Source of the DNA: Aromatoleum toluclasticum ATCC 700605
Lineage (GTDB): Bacteria > Pseudomonadota > Gammaproteobacteria > Burkholderiales > Rhodocyclaceae
Assembly: GCF_000378245.1 (NCBI RefSeq)
Contig: NZ_KB899491.1
Location: 496,001-560,000 of the forward strand
Direction of reading: 5' to 3'
DNA: 64,000 bases
In this document: positions 1-14,071 of the stretch, one piece after another
How the letters are laid out: each line of letters starts with the position of its first letter
Position numbering within the stretch: position 1 is the first letter of the stretch
The notes under the pieces: model-generated
What the model was told of the DNA's origin: nothing
Databases searched by the model: none
Seen by the model: only the letters and a program-made list of their open reading frames with translations
Program-made: the position numbers and the translations under genes

Positions 1-405
<405 letters not shown>

Positions 406-491
406 AATGTCCGTCTATGGTATGGCGCGGCCGGTTGCGGCCGGCGAGGGGCGGGCGCCGGTTGTCGCTGGCGTCGCGCAAACAGGCCAAA

Positions 492-497
492 ATTATA
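492..497 (-). promoter_or_regulatory. Candidate sigma-70 -10 element for argH
   Basis: A perfect TATAAT is read on the minus strand about 87 nt upstream of the argH ATG, in a short AT-rich island of an otherwise GC-rich gap. No good -35 hexamer is seen at 16-18 nt spacing, so this is a candidate only. Confidence 0.45.
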
Positions 498-568
498 AAG
501 CAAAAGCCTTGCACGGCTTGGGATAGGGCAGGGGTTGTCCCCGAGTCGGGGGACGGCAGGGCCATGGC

Positions 569-631
569 CGTTCGCCCTGTGCTTGTCGAAGGCCATGATT
601 CAGCACGGCTTCGGCAGGCTCAGCCCGAACG
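569..631. repeat. REP-like imperfect inverted repeat (CTTGTCGAAGG / CTTCGGCAGGCTCAGCCCGAACG type)
   Basis: Two arms face each other: 569-591 and 609-631. Aligned as an inverted pair over 23 bp they differ at five positions. The wording (GTTCGxxCTGxGCxTGxCGAAG) matches a dispersed extragenic repeat style common in GC-rich Proteobacteria. It lies in the gap between argH and the LytTR gene. Confidence 0.6.
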
Positions 632-668
632 GTATTGGGTCGGAGGGCAACAAGGTGGAGGTTCCTCG

Positions 669-1433
669 ATGGAGTCGGTACAGCCTTTGCGCGTGGTGAT
701 CGTCGATGACGAGGCCCCCGCGCGCGCGCGCCTGCGCGACCTGCTCGGCGACATCGCACACGAGCAGCCGACCGCCCTTGCCGGTGTCGCGGCCAATGGC
801 GTCGAGGCGCTGCGGCTGCTCGAGAGCGAGCCGGCGGACGTCGTGCTGGCCGATATCCGCATGCCGGTCATGGACGGGGTCGAGCTCGCCCGCCACCTCG
901 GCCGCCTGGAGAAACCCCCCGCAGTGATCTTCACGACGGCCTACGACGAGTACGCCGTGCAGGCCTTCGAACTGTCCGCGGTCGATTACCTGTTGAAGCC
1001 GGTGCGGGCGCAGCGCCTCGCCGATGCGCTGGCGAAGGTGCGCCGCCGCCAGCCGCTGCCGGATGCCGCACTCGCCGCGCTGGCGCCCGGTGCGCGGCAG
1101 CATTTCGGCGTCAATGAGCGCGGCCGTATCCTGCTGGTGCCCGTCGCGGAGGTGCTGTTCCTGCGTGCGGAACTGAAATACGTGACGGCGCGGACGGTGG
1201 AGCGCGAATACCTGCTCGACGAGTCGCTGGTGCAGCTGGAGCAGGAATTCTGCGGCCGCTTCCTGCGCGTCCATCGCAACTGCCTCGTCGCCCGCGCGGC
1301 CGTGGTCGGCGTGGAACGTGCAGGCGAGCATGAGGGAGAGCCGCACTGGGACATCCTGCTGGCCGGGCTGGCCGAGGGGCTACCGGTAAGCCGCCGGCAG
1401 TGGGCGACGGTGAAGCAGATGCTGGGCTTGTGA
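669..1433 (+). CDS. algR: LytTR-family response regulator (AlgR-like)
   Basis: Predicted DNA-binding response regulator of 254 residues. Residues about 8-125 form a receiver domain: acidic pair D13-D14, phospho-acceptor D62 in ADIRMP, and the conserved lysine in YLLKP. Residues about 150-254 form a LytTR DNA-binding domain ([12 protein letters not shown], then [10 protein letters not shown], ending in VSRRQ). The ATG at 669 is chosen because GGTGGAGG lies just upstream and the receiver begins at once; the frame stays open upstream to 417 but that extension has no domain. AlgR of Pseudomonas controls alginate and type IV pili and has the same neighbours (argH, hemC). No AlgZ/FimS histidine kinase gene is present beside it. 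A nucleotide-sugar dehydrogenase follows 47 nt downstream on the same strand, so the two may be co-transcribed. Confidence 0.88.
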   Translation: MESVQPLRVVIVDDEAPARARLRDLLGDIAHEQPTALAGVAANGVEALRLLESEPADVVLADIRMPVMDGVELARHLGRLEKPPAVIFTTAYDEYAVQAFELSAVDYLLKPVRAQRLADALAKVRRRQPLPDAALAALAPGARQHFGVNERGRILLVPVAEVLFLRAELKYVTARTVEREYLLDESLVQLEQEFCGRFLRVHRNCLVARAAVVGVERAGEHEGEPHWDILLAGLAEGLPVSRRQWATVKQMLGL

Positions 1434-1480
1434 AGCGCGCGGTCGCGCGCACGGACGAAGAACCTGAAGAGCGGGAGAGC

Positions 1481-2758
<1,278 letters not shown>

Positions 2759-2772
2759 CGCGCGTGGCGGCT

Positions 2773-5520
<2,748 letters not shown>

Positions 5521-5575
5521 GATTTTTCCGTGGCGGTGTTGGGTTCGGGGGGCGAGAGGTGTGCTCGGACGTCCA

Positions 5576-5584
5576 TGCTAGAAT
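5576..5584 (+). promoter_or_regulatory. Candidate extended -10 promoter of the hem operon
   Basis: TGCTAGAAT is an extended -10 (TG-N-TAGAAT) about 103 nt upstream of the hemC GTG, in the 166-nt gap between divergent ppc and hemC. No clear -35 is visible, as is usual for extended -10 promoters. The short direct repeat TGCTGCAGCGC occurs twice downstream of it. Confidence 0.45.
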
Positions 5585-5686
5585 GCTGTTTTGCTGCAGC
5601 GCCATTGGCGCGAACCCTGATGCTGCAGCGCGGCATGTGCCGCGCCTTTCAGGATCCTAAATCATCTGCCGACGAGTCCGTTTACC

Positions 5687-6634
5687 GTGAGCGCAACTTC
5701 CGCCGAATTCAACCCGCCCGAACGCATCGTAATCGCCACCCGCGAAAGCCGTCTCGCGCTGTGGCAGGCCGAGCACGTCAAGGCCCGCCTCGAGGCGCTG
5801 TACCCCGGCTGCCGCGTCGAGCTGCTGGGCATGACGACCCGCGGCGACCAGATCCTCGACCGCCCGTTGGCCAAGGTCGGCGGCAAGGGCCTGTTCGTCA
5901 AGGAACTGGAAGCTGCGCTGCTCGAAGGGCGTGCCGACATCGCGGTGCATTCGATGAAGGACGTGCCGATGCAGCTCGCCGAGCCCTTCGCGCTGCCCTG
6001 CATCTCCGAGCGCGAGGTCCCGCTCGACGCCTTCGTGTCGCCCAAGTACGCAAGTCTCGACGACTTGCCCCCGGGCGCGGTCGTCGGCACCTCCTCGCTG
6101 CGCCGCGAGTCGCAGCTGCATGCGATGTACCCGATGCTGGCCGTGACCAGCCTGCGCGGCAACCTCGACACGCGTCTGCGCAAGCTCGACGAGGGCCAGT
6201 ACGACGCGATCATCCTCGCGGCGGCCGGCCTGAAGCGCCTCGGCCTCGGCGACCGTATCCGCTGCGAACTGCCGTCTGCGGTGTCGCTGCCGGCCGCCGG
6301 GCAGGGCGCTCTGGGCATCGAATGCCTCGCCAGCCGCAAGGACGTCGCCGCCTGGCTCGCGCCGTTGAATGACGCCGACACCTCCGCGTGCGTGCGCGCC
6401 GAGCGCGCCGTGTCGCGCGCGCTCGCCGGCAGCTGCGAGGTGCCGCTGGGCGCCTACGCTGAAATCCGTGCCGGCAAGCTGTGGCTGCGCGGCTTCGTCG
6501 CGCTGCCCGACGGCAGCCGCATCGTGCGCGCCGAGCTGGAAGGCAATCCCGCGGAGTGCGAGACGCTGGGTCTGGCGCTGGCGGCGGACCTGCGCGGGCA
6601 GGGGGCCGAGGAAATCCTCGCCCAGATCGGCTGA
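5687..6634 (+). CDS. hemC: Hydroxymethylbilane synthase (porphobilinogen deaminase)
   Basis: Polymerises four porphobilinogens to hydroxymethylbilane, using a dipyrromethane cofactor. 315 residues. Family blocks visible: [55 protein letters not shown] and the cofactor-attachment cysteine C250 in [11 protein letters not shown]. Translation starts at a GTG (5687); no in-frame ATG fits better, since the next methionine lies inside the conserved core. First gene of hemC-hemD-hemX-hemY. Confidence 0.97.
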   Translation: MSATSAEFNPPERIVIATRESRLALWQAEHVKARLEALYPGCRVELLGMTTRGDQILDRPLAKVGGKGLFVKELEAALLEGRADIAVHSMKDVPMQLAEPFALPCISEREVPLDAFVSPKYASLDDLPPGAVVGTSSLRRESQLHAMYPMLAVTSLRGNLDTRLRKLDEGQYDAIILAAAGLKRLGLGDRIRCELPSAVSLPAAGQGALGIECLASRKDVAAWLAPLNDADTSACVRAERAVSRALAGSCEVPLGAYAEIRAGKLWLRGFVALPDGSRIVRAELEGNPAECETLGLALAADLRGQGAEEILAQIG

Positions 6635-6657
6635 GGCCGGCTGCGACGGTGTAGGGG

Positions 6658-7455
6658 ATGAGTACGGCAACGCTGTCCGGGCGCCACATCGTGGTGACCC
6701 GGCCGTCCGGGCAGGCCGACAGCCTGTGCGCGGCGATCGAGGCCCGCGGCGGCATCGCGCTGCGCTTTCCGGTGCTTGCGATCGGCGAACCCGAGGACGG
6801 CCGGGCCCTGGATGAGGTCATCGCCCGGCTGGACGGGTTCGATCTCGCGTTCTTCGTCAGTCCGAATGCCGTGAGTCACGCCCTCGGGCCCATCCTCGCG
6901 CGCCGCGCATGGCCTGTCGGCCTGCGCGTCGCCACCGTCGGCAAGGGCAGCGAGCGGGCGCTGGCGGAATTCGGCTTCCGCGACGTCATTGCGCCGCAGA
7001 GCGGCTTTGACAGCGAGTCCGTGCTGGCCCTGCCCGAATTCCGGGCGGACGCGGTCGTCGGCAGGCGAGTCGTGATCTTCCGCGGAGACGGCGGGCGCGA
7101 CCTCCTCGGCGAAACCCTGCGTGAACGGGGTGCGACCGTCGAGTACATCACGTGTTATCGGCGCTACTGCCCCGACATCGACCCGGCGCCCTTGCTGCGT
7201 CTCGCTGCCGACGGACGCCTTGATGCGATCACGCTCACGAGCAGCGAAGGGGTCGGCAACCTGCGCATCATGGCTGGTGACGACGGCTGGCCGGTGTTGC
7301 GCACGGTCGCCGTTTTCGCGCCTCATCCGCGCATCGTTGAGCACGCACGCACGGCAGGTTTCGAACTCGTCCTCGAAACGCCGGCGGGCGACGAGGGGCT
7401 GGTTGGCGCCCTCGAGTCTCATTTTCGGCTCCCCTCGGTTACACTCAGGCCATGA
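6658..7455 (+). CDS. hemD: Uroporphyrinogen-III synthase
   Basis: Cyclises hydroxymethylbilane to uroporphyrinogen III with inversion of ring D. 265 residues, two-lobed HemD fold. The family is poorly conserved, but the opening VVTRPSGQADSLC, the FVSPNAV block and ITLTSSEGVGNL in the second lobe match it, and the place between hemC and hemX is diagnostic. Begins 23 nt after hemC; its last 4 nt overlap the hemX start (ATGA), suggesting translational coupling. Confidence 0.93.
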   Translation: MSTATLSGRHIVVTRPSGQADSLCAAIEARGGIALRFPVLAIGEPEDGRALDEVIARLDGFDLAFFVSPNAVSHALGPILARRAWPVGLRVATVGKGSERALAEFGFRDVIAPQSGFDSESVLALPEFRADAVVGRRVVIFRGDGGRDLLGETLRERGATVEYITCYRRYCPDIDPAPLLRLAADGRLDAITLTSSEGVGNLRIMAGDDGWPVLRTVAVFAPHPRIVEHARTAGFELVLETPAGDEGLVGALESHFRLPSVTLRP

Positions 7456-8672
7456 CCCAAGAACAACCTGCGCTCACCCAAACCAGCCAGTCCGAATCTG
7501 CTTCCGCTTCCGCTTCCGCGCCCAATCGTGAAGCGGCCGGGAGGTCGTCCGCCTCCGGCCGTAGCGCCAGTGGCGGACTTGCCGCTGCGATCTCCGTGAT
7601 GGCACTCGTTGCCACCGGGGTGCTCGGCTGGTACGTCCATGACATGCGCGGCAGCGTTGCCACCGTGCGTGAGGAAGTCGCCCAGCGCCTCGCGGCGGGC
7701 GAGTCGGCTGCGACCGAGTATCGCGCGCTCGGTCGCCAGCAGCAGGAAACGATCGCCGCGCTGCAGGGCAAGCTCGGCGCCCTCGAGGCCCAGGTGGCAG
7801 CCACCGAGGGCCAGGCCGCGGCGCTCGAAACGCTATACCAGCAGTTCTCGCGCACGCGCGAGGATCGTGTCATCGCCGAGGCGGAATACGCCGTCGTGAT
7901 GGCGACACAGCAGCTGCAGCTCGCCGGTAATGCCGAAGCCGCGCTGATCGCCCTGCAAGGGGCCGAGGCGCGCATCGCCGCACAGGATGCCGGCCAGCTG
8001 CTACCGCTGCGGCGCGCGCTGGCCCGCGATATCGAAATGCTGAAAGCCGCGCCGCAGGTGGATGTCCCGGGCATCGCGCTGCGCCTCGAAGGACTGCTCG
8101 AACGTGTAGACAGCCTGCCGCTGGCGTTCGCCGGCGAGCTTTCTGCGCAGCCGGCCGTCGATGGCGGCAATGCCGTCGCACCGGCACCGGCTGCGGCCGC
8201 TCCGTCGCCGATGGATTTCATCAAGGGTGTGGCACACGAGGTTTGGCACGAGATCCTCGCGCTGGTGCGCATCGAGCGTCTCGACCAGCCCGAGCCGATC
8301 CTGCTCGCGCCGGCCCAGAGCACCTATCTGCGCGAGAATCTCAAGATCCGGCTGTTGACCGCCCGCCTGGCGCTGCTGGCGCGTGACGGGCGTACCTTCT
8401 CGGCGGATCTCGCCCAGGCGCAGAACTGGGTCGGTCGATTCTTCGACAAGCGCGACCGCAAGGTGCAGGAGACCCTGTCCGAACTGGCGAGCCTCGCGGC
8501 CATGCCGGTCAAGGTGGAGCAGCCTGCGCCGACCGAGAGCATCGCCGCGCTGCGCCTGCTGCAGGCGCGTGCCGGCGAGGCGAACCGGAAAGCTCCGGCC
8601 GCCGCCGTCCCGCCCGCCGACGAGCCGGCGAAGGGGAATGCTGCCCGCCAGCCTGCCGGCGCCACGCGCTGA
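7452..8672 (+). CDS. hemX: HemX-family membrane protein of the haem operon
   Basis: 406 residues. A low-complexity Ser/Ala-rich cytosolic head (an SASASASA run from TCC/GCT repeats), one transmembrane segment at about 40-60, then a long periplasmic part with coiled-coil-like heptads (about 65-130), and a Pro/Ala-rich tail. The family is often annotated uroporphyrin-III C-methyltransferase by its historical name, but there is no SAM-binding methyltransferase motif here. Its role is thought to be accessory to haem synthesis. Overlaps hemD by 4 nt and precedes hemY by 10 nt. Confidence 0.88.
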   Translation: MTQEQPALTQTSQSESASASASAPNREAAGRSSASGRSASGGLAAAISVMALVATGVLGWYVHDMRGSVATVREEVAQRLAAGESAATEYRALGRQQQETIAALQGKLGALEAQVAATEGQAAALETLYQQFSRTREDRVIAEAEYAVVMATQQLQLAGNAEAALIALQGAEARIAAQDAGQLLPLRRALARDIEMLKAAPQVDVPGIALRLEGLLERVDSLPLAFAGELSAQPAVDGGNAVAPAPAAAAPSPMDFIKGVAHEVWHEILALVRIERLDQPEPILLAPAQSTYLRENLKIRLLTARLALLARDGRTFSADLAQAQNWVGRFFDKRDRKVQETLSELASLAAMPVKVEQPAPTESIAALRLLQARAGEANRKAPAAAVPPADEPAKGNAARQPAGATR

Positions 8673-8682
8673 GGAGCCGTTC

Positions 8683-9858
8683 ATGCGTGCACTGATCTGG
8701 CTCATCGGAATCTTCGCGCTCGCGGCCGGCGTCGCGATGCTCGCGAGCATCAATGAAGGCTATGTTCTGGTCGTCGTTCCGCCGTGGCGCGTCCAGCTTT
8801 CGCTCAACCTGCTGATCGTCGGACTGATCGTCGCGTTCTTCAGTGCGTACGCGGTGTTGCGGATCGTTCGCCGGACAATGGCGCTGCCCGGCCGTGTCGT
8901 CCAGTACCGCGAGCGACGTCGCAAGGAAAAGGCCGGCCGCGCGCTGCGCGACGCGCTGCGGGCGCTGTTCGAAGGGCGTTTCGCGCAGTCGGTGAAGTTC
9001 GCCGGCGCGGCGTTTTCCGACGGCGACAACCGTTCGATGGCCGCACTCGTCGCCGCCCGGTCGGCACACGCGATGCGAGACGACACGCGTTATCGCATCT
9101 GGTTGGGCAAGGCCGCCGAGCAGGAAGACGAGTCGCGCGTCGCACGCCTGATGACGGAGGCGGAGCTGGCGATCGAGGGGCGTCGTTTCGAGGAGGCTGC
9201 CGAGCGCCTGGAAAACCTGCGCCTCGCAGGGCACCGCCATATCGCCGTGCTGCGCCTTTCGTTGCGGGTCGCTTCGGCGCTCGCACGCTGGGAGGAGGTG
9301 CTGCGCACGGCGCGCCAGCTGCACAAGCACAATGCCATGTCCGAGGAGCAGATGCGCTCGGTGGTGCGGCGTGCTCATCTGGAGCGCATGCGCGAGCTCG
9401 ACGGCGACGCCGAAGGGCTGGCGGCCTGCTGGAAGGGGATTCCCGCCGACGAGCTCGTGGACCGGCGGATGGTCGAGCGCGCGGTGCCCTATCTCGCCGC
9501 CGCCGGGCAGGGGGCGCTCGCCCGCAGGACGATCGAACGCCTGCTCGATGCGGAATGGGACGGCGGCCTCGCACGTCTGTATGGCTACTGCTGCGAGGGT
9601 GACGCCGTCGATTGCCTCGCCCGCGGCGAGAAATGGCTGCGCATGCATCCGAAGGACGCCGGCCTGCTGTTCGCGCTGGGGCGCCTGTGCCTGAATGCGC
9701 AGCTGTGGGGCAAGGCTCAGAGCTACCTCGAGGCCTCGCTCAACCTCGCGCCCTCGGTCGAGACGCATCTCGCGCTGGCGGGGCTGCTGGAACGGCTCGA
9801 GCGGAACGACGAGGCCCAGGCGCACTACCGCGCCGCGGCGGAGCGTTCCGCCGCCTGA
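8683..9858 (+). CDS. hemY: HemY-family TPR membrane protein
   Basis: 391 residues. Two N-terminal transmembrane helices (about 3-23 and 43-63) separated by the HemY_N signature region with VVVPPWRVQLSLNLL, then an alpha-helical TPR-like array to the end. This is the Gram-negative HemY accessory protein, not the Bacillus protoporphyrinogen oxidase of the same name. The ATG at 8683 is preceded by GAGGAG. Last gene of the hem operon; a hairpin follows 8 nt after the stop. Confidence 0.9.
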   Translation: MRALIWLIGIFALAAGVAMLASINEGYVLVVVPPWRVQLSLNLLIVGLIVAFFSAYAVLRIVRRTMALPGRVVQYRERRRKEKAGRALRDALRALFEGRFAQSVKFAGAAFSDGDNRSMAALVAARSAHAMRDDTRYRIWLGKAAEQEDESRVARLMTEAELAIEGRRFEEAAERLENLRLAGHRHIAVLRLSLRVASALARWEEVLRTARQLHKHNAMSEEQMRSVVRRAHLERMRELDGDAEGLAACWKGIPADELVDRRMVERAVPYLAAAGQGALARRTIERLLDAEWDGGLARLYGYCCEGDAVDCLARGEKWLRMHPKDAGLLFALGRLCLNAQLWGKAQSYLEASLNLAPSVETHLALAGLLERLERNDEAQAHYRAAAERSAA

Positions 9859-9865
9859 AAACGAA

Positions 9866-9891
9866 ACGGCCGCCCCGGGCGGAGCGGCCGT
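9866..9891. terminator. Bidirectional hairpin terminator between hemY and hemF
   Basis: Stem ACGGCCGC (9866-9873) with GCGGCCGT (9884-9891) and a 10-nt loop, set between convergent hemY and hemF. Read on the minus strand it is followed by TTTCGTTTTC, so it fits hemF termination best; the plus-strand tail is weak. Confidence 0.65.
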
Positions 9892-9920
9892 CGTTCATCC
9901 CTGCCGGCAGTCGCCGGAAC

Positions 9921-10850
9921 TCAGCACCAGTCGCGCGGCTTGAGGTACTCGTCGTAGAGCTTCGCCTCCGCGCTGCCTGCCTCCGGCTGCCAGTCGTAGC
10001 GCCATTTCACGATGGGCGGCAACGACATCAGGATGGATTCCGTGCGTCCGCCCGACTGCAGCCCGAACAGCGTGCCGCGGTCGAACACGAGGTTGAATTC
10101 GACGTAACGGCCGCGACGGTAGGCCTGGAAGTCGCGCTCGCGCTCGCCGTAGGTGACATCCTTCCTGCGTTCGAGGATCGGCAGGTAGGCCGGCACGAAA
10201 GCGTCGCCGACGCTCTTCATGAGCCCGAAGCCGGCCTCGAAGTCGATCTTGCCGTCAGCGCCCAGGTCGTCGAAGAACAGGCCGCCGACGCCGCGTGGCT
10301 CGTTGCGGTGCTTCAGGAAGAAGTAGCGGTCGCACCATTCCTTGAGGCGACGGTATTCCGTCTCGCCGCCAAAAGGCAGCACCGCGGCCTTGCAGCTGCG
10401 GTGGAAGTGGCGCACATCCTCTTCGAACGGATAGTAGGGCGTGAGGTCCATCCCGCCGCCGAACCACCAGATCGGCGTTGCATCGGGCTCGTTCGCCGGC
10501 GGCAGCGCGATGAAGAAGCGCACGTTCATGTGCGCGGTGGGGCAGTAGGGGTTGCGCGGGTGCAGCACCAGCGACACACCCATCGCCTCGAAGGAGCGGC
10601 CGGCGAGCTCGGGGCGGTGCGCCGTCGCGGAGGCCGGCATGCCGGCGCCCATCACGTGCGAGAAGTTCACCCCGCCACGCTCGAAGAAGCGGCCTTCCTC
10701 GATGACGCGGGTGATGCCGCCGCCTCCGCCCGGGCGGTCCCAGGCGTCGGTGCGGAAGGCTTCGCCGTCGAACGCTTCCAGCGTAGCGACGATGCCTTGC
10801 TGCAGGCCGAGGAGGTAATCCTTGACGAGGGAACGGTCAGGCGCGCTCAT
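9921..10850 (-). CDS. hemF: Oxygen-dependent coproporphyrinogen-III oxidase
   Basis: Aerobic oxidative decarboxylation of coproporphyrinogen III to protoporphyrinogen IX. 309 residues. Conserved stretches include [56 protein letters not shown] and [13 protein letters not shown]. The start at 10850 ([13 protein letters not shown]) is chosen because the homologous N-terminus begins there; the open frame continues upstream antisense to purD without meaning. It is the last gene of the dusB-fis-purH-purD-hemF run, 13 nt after purD. Confidence 0.97.
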   Translation of the reverse strand: MSAPDRSLVKDYLLGLQQGIVATLEAFDGEAFRTDAWDRPGGGGGITRVIEEGRFFERGGVNFSHVMGAGMPASATAHRPELAGRSFEAMGVSLVLHPRNPYCPTAHMNVRFFIALPPANEPDATPIWWFGGGMDLTPYYPFEEDVRHFHRSCKAAVLPFGGETEYRRLKEWCDRYFFLKHRNEPRGVGGLFFDDLGADGKIDFEAGFGLMKSVGDAFVPAYLPILERRKDVTYGERERDFQAYRRGRYVEFNLVFDRGTLFGLQSGGRTESILMSLPPIVKWRYDWQPEAGSAEAKLYDEYLKPRDWC

Positions 10851-10863
10851 TGTGGCCGGACCC

Positions 10864-12153
10864 TCAGCCCTTGCGGGCGACGGCGCGGTGGCCGATGTCG
10901 CGGCGGAACTGGCGGCCGTCGAAGACGATCGCGTCGGCGACATCGTAGGCGCGCTTCTGCGCGCTGCGCACGTTGTCGCCCAGCGCGGTGACGCACAGCA
11001 CGCGGCCGCCGGTGGTGAGGATCTGGCCGTCGCGCTCGCCGGTGCCGGCGTGGAACACGTGCACGTCCTCGTCTTCCGTCGTCGGCAGGCCGGTGATGGC
11101 GTCGCCCTTGCGCGGCGATTCGGGATAGCCTTCGGCCGCGAGCACGACACCGAGCGCGACGCGGCGGTCCCATTCGGCCTCGACCGTGTCGAGCTTGCCG
11201 CCGATCGCGGCTTCGATCAGGTCGGAGAGGTCGGTCTTGAGCCGCAGCATGATCGGCTGCGTCTCGGGGTCGCCCATGCGGCAGTTGAACTCGACCACGC
11301 GCGGCTGGCCGGCGTCGTCGATCATTAGGCCGGCGTACAGGAAGCCGGTGTAGGGCAGGCCGTCGGCCGCCATGCCGGCGAGCGTCGGGCCGATGATCTC
11401 GCGCATCACGCGCGCGTGCACTTCCGGCGTGACCACCGGGGCGGGCGAGTAGGCGCCCATGCCGCCGGTGTTGGGGCCTTCGTCGTTGTCCTTGAGGCGC
11501 TTGTGGTCCTGGCTGGTCGCGAGTGCCAGCGCATGCCGGCCGTCGGCGAGCACGATGAAGCTCGCTTCCTCGCCGGTCATGAACTCCTCGATCACGACGC
11601 GCGCGCCCGCCTCGCCGTAGCTGACGCCCATGCGGTTGTCGGTGAGCATCATGTCGATCGCGGCGTGGGCTTCGTCGAGCGTCATCGCGACGACGACGCC
11701 CTTGCCCGCGGCGAGGCCGTCGGCCTTGATGACGATCGGGGCGCCCTCCGTGTTCACGTAGTCGTGCGCAGCCGCCGCATCCGAGAAGGTCTGGTACTTC
11801 GCGGTCGGGATGTTGTGACGGATCAGGAAGCGCTTGGCGAAGTCCTTGGAGCTCTCGAGCTGCGCGGCGGCCCTGGTCGGTCCGAAGATCGGCAGGCCGG
11901 CGGCGCGGAAGGCGTCGACGACGCCTGCGGCCAGCGGCGCCTCGGGGCCGACGACGGTGAACTGCACCTGTTCGCGCTTCGCCAGTTCGACGAGCTCGGG
12001 GATCGCCGTGATGGCGACGTTCTCGAGCAGCGGCTCGCGTGCGGTGCCAGGGTTGCCCGGCGCGACCAGCACGCGCGTGACCTTGGGCGATTGCGCGAGC
12101 TTCCAGGCCAGCGCGTGTTCGCGGCCGCCGGAGCCGATGACGAGGACTTTCAT
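10864..12153 (-). CDS. purD: Phosphoribosylamine-glycine ligase (GAR synthetase)
   Basis: Second step of de novo purine synthesis: joins glycine to phosphoribosylamine using ATP. 429 residues, ATP-grasp fold. Family features: [13 protein letters not shown] at the N-terminus, [16 protein letters not shown], the [20 protein letters not shown] block, and [14 protein letters not shown] near the metal site. Start ATG at 12153. Lies 19 nt downstream of purH on the same strand. Confidence 0.98.
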   Translation of the reverse strand: MKVLVIGSGGREHALAWKLAQSPKVTRVLVAPGNPGTAREPLLENVAITAIPELVELAKREQVQFTVVGPEAPLAAGVVDAFRAAGLPIFGPTRAAAQLESSKDFAKRFLIRHNIPTAKYQTFSDAAAAHDYVNTEGAPIVIKADGLAAGKGVVVAMTLDEAHAAIDMMLTDNRMGVSYGEAGARVVIEEFMTGEEASFIVLADGRHALALATSQDHKRLKDNDEGPNTGGMGAYSPAPVVTPEVHARVMREIIGPTLAGMAADGLPYTGFLYAGLMIDDAGQPRVVEFNCRMGDPETQPIMLRLKTDLSDLIEAAIGGKLDTVEAEWDRRVALGVVLAAEGYPESPRKGDAITGLPTTEDEDVHVFHAGTGERDGQILTTGGRVLCVTALGDNVRSAQKRAYDVADAIVFDGRQFRRDIGHRAVARKG

Positions 12154-12172
12154 GCTGTTTCCTGCGCTCCGA

Positions 12173-13762
12173 TCAGTGGCGGAAGTGGCGGAAGCCGGTG
12201 AACACCATCGCTATGCCCTGTTCGTCGGCCGCGGCGACGACTTCGGCATCGCGCATCGAGCCGCCCGGCTGGATGACGGCGGTCGCGCCGGCCTGTGCGA
12301 GCACGTCGAGGCCGTCGCGGAACGGGAAGAAGGCGTCGGACGCGACGACCGTGCCCTTGACCGTGAGCCCGGCGTTTTCGGCCTTGATCGCGGCGATGCG
12401 CGCGGAGTCGACACGGCTCATCTGGCCGGCGCCGACGCCGATGGTCATGCCGTCGCGGCAGTAGACGATGGCGTTCGACTTGACGTACTTGGCGACGCGC
12501 CAGGCGAAGAGGAGGTCGCCCAGTTCCTGTTCGGTCGGGGCACGCTTGGTGACGACCTTGAGGTCGGCCACGGCGATGCGGGCCTCGTCGGCGCTCTGCA
12601 CCAGCAGGCCACCGCCGACGCGCTTGTAGTCCAGCGCGCCCGCGGGCTTGCCGAGCGGGCAAGTGAGCACACGCACGTTCTGCTTCGCGGTCAGCAGCGC
12701 GAGCGCATCGGCCGTGTAGGACGGGGCGATCAGCAGTTCGAGGAACTGCGCCGAGACGGCTTCGGCCGCGGCGCGGTCCACTTCGCAGTTGAAGGCGATG
12801 ATGCCGCCGAAGGCCGAGGTCGGATCGGTCGAGAAGGCCTTGCGGTAGGCGGCGAGGGGCGACTCGGCGACCGCGACGCCGCAGGGGTTGGCGTGCTTGA
12901 CGATGACGCAGGCGGGGGTGGCGGCCTCGAAGGCCTTCACGCATTCCCAGGCCGCGTCGGCGTCGGCGATGTTGTTGTACGAGAGTTCCTTGCCCTGCAG
13001 CTGCTTGTACGACGCGATGGCGCCTTCGGGCGCCTTCGGTTCGCGGTAGAAGGCCGCGGACTGGTGCGGGTTCTCGCCGTAGCGCAGGTCCTGCACCTTG
13101 TCGAAGGCGATCTGGAAGCGCTCCGGGTAGGCCTGCTTCGCGACTTCGCCCTTGTCGCCGAAGGTCAGCGACGTGAGGTGGTTGGAGATCGCGCTGTCGT
13201 AGCGTGCGGTGTGCGTGAAGGCCTTCACCGCGAGGGCGAAGCGCGTCTTGTAGCTCAGTTCGCCGCCGTTCGCTTTCAGTTCGTCGACGATGGCCGCGTA
13301 GTCTTCGGGGTCGGTCACGATGCCGACGCCGCCCTGCTCGTCGCCGTGGTTCTTCGCCGCGGCGCGCACCATGGTCGGGCCGCCGATGTCGATGTTCTCG
13401 ATGGCGTCTTCCAGCGTGCAGTCGGGCTTGGCGATGGTCTGCGCGAAGGGGTAGAGGTTCACGACGACGAGGTCGATGCGCGAGATGCCGTGCGCGGCGA
13501 TGGTCTCCATGTGCTCGGGCAGGTCGCGGCGCGCAAGGATGCCGCCGTGGACCGTCGGGTGCAGCGTCTTGACGCGGCCGTCGAGCATTTCGGGGAAGCC
13601 GGTGTGCTCGGACACGTCGGTGACCGGCAGGCCTGCATCGCGCAGCATTGAGGCGGTGCCGCCGGTCGACAGGATCTTCACGCCGAGGCCGTGCAGGGCC
13701 TGGGCGAATGCGAGGACGCCGTGCTTGTCGGAGACGCTGATCAGGGCTTGGGAGACTTTCAT
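12173..13762 (-). CDS. purH: Bifunctional AICAR transformylase / IMP cyclohydrolase
   Basis: Catalyses the last two steps of IMP synthesis. 529 residues. The N-terminal MGS-like cyclohydrolase domain shows [14 protein letters not shown] and [13 protein letters not shown]; the C-terminal transformylase has [13 protein letters not shown] and the [12 protein letters not shown] active-site block. The start at 13762 ([13 protein letters not shown]) is used; an upstream in-frame ATG would add 16 residues of Arg-rich sequence not expected in the family. Sits 72 nt downstream of fis. Confidence 0.98.
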   Translation of the reverse strand: MKVSQALISVSDKHGVLAFAQALHGLGVKILSTGGTASMLRDAGLPVTDVSEHTGFPEMLDGRVKTLHPTVHGGILARRDLPEHMETIAAHGISRIDLVVVNLYPFAQTIAKPDCTLEDAIENIDIGGPTMVRAAAKNHGDEQGGVGIVTDPEDYAAIVDELKANGGELSYKTRFALAVKAFTHTARYDSAISNHLTSLTFGDKGEVAKQAYPERFQIAFDKVQDLRYGENPHQSAAFYREPKAPEGAIASYKQLQGKELSYNNIADADAAWECVKAFEAATPACVIVKHANPCGVAVAESPLAAYRKAFSTDPTSAFGGIIAFNCEVDRAAAEAVSAQFLELLIAPSYTADALALLTAKQNVRVLTCPLGKPAGALDYKRVGGGLLVQSADEARIAVADLKVVTKRAPTEQELGDLLFAWRVAKYVKSNAIVYCRDGMTIGVGAGQMSRVDSARIAAIKAENAGLTVKGTVVASDAFFPFRDGLDVLAQAGATAVIQPGGSMRDAEVVAAADEQGIAMVFTGFRHFRH

Positions 13763-13834
13763 CGTTCGGGTCGCAGGAAGGAGTCGGAAAGGCCTGGCGC
13801 GCCGCCGCAATGCGCGGCGCCGCGGGGAGTCGGG

Positions 13835-14071
13835 TTACAGCAGTTCGTATTCGGTGAGCTTGCGCCGCAGCGTGTTGCGGTTGATGCCGAGCATCTCCGC
13901 GGCGACGGTCTGGTTGCCGTTGGCCTGGCGCAGGACGAATTCGAGCATCGGGCGTTCGACGTTGCGGATCACCATCTCGTAGATCGCAGCCGGTTTCTCG
14001 CCGTCGAGGTCACGGAAATACTGGTCGAGGGTGCGGTGCACCGAATCGGCAATTTCGTTGGGGCGGCTCAT
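13835..14071 (-). CDS. fis: DNA-binding protein Fis
   Basis: Small nucleoid-associated activator, 78 residues (E. coli Fis is 98; betaproteobacterial versions are shorter at the N-terminus). The C-terminal helix-turn-helix reads NQTVAAEMLGINRNTLRRKL. It starts at the ATG read from 14071, overlapping the last 4 nt of dusB, the same dusB-fis coupling known from enterobacteria. Too short to be identified by length alone, but sequence and context agree. Confidence 0.95.
   Translation of the reverse strand: MSRPNEIADSVHRTLDQYFRDLDGEKPAAIYEMVIRNVERPMLEFVLRQANGNQTVAAEMLGINRNTLRRKLTEYELL

Noticed and set aside
417-668. 84-codon N-terminal extension of the LytTR regulator
   Set aside because: Covers the REP-like repeat, has no domain, and a good ribosome site precedes the ATG at 669.
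7452-8672. HemX as an active uroporphyrinogen-III methyltransferase
   Set aside because: No SAM-binding or catalytic methyltransferase motifs; the name is historical.
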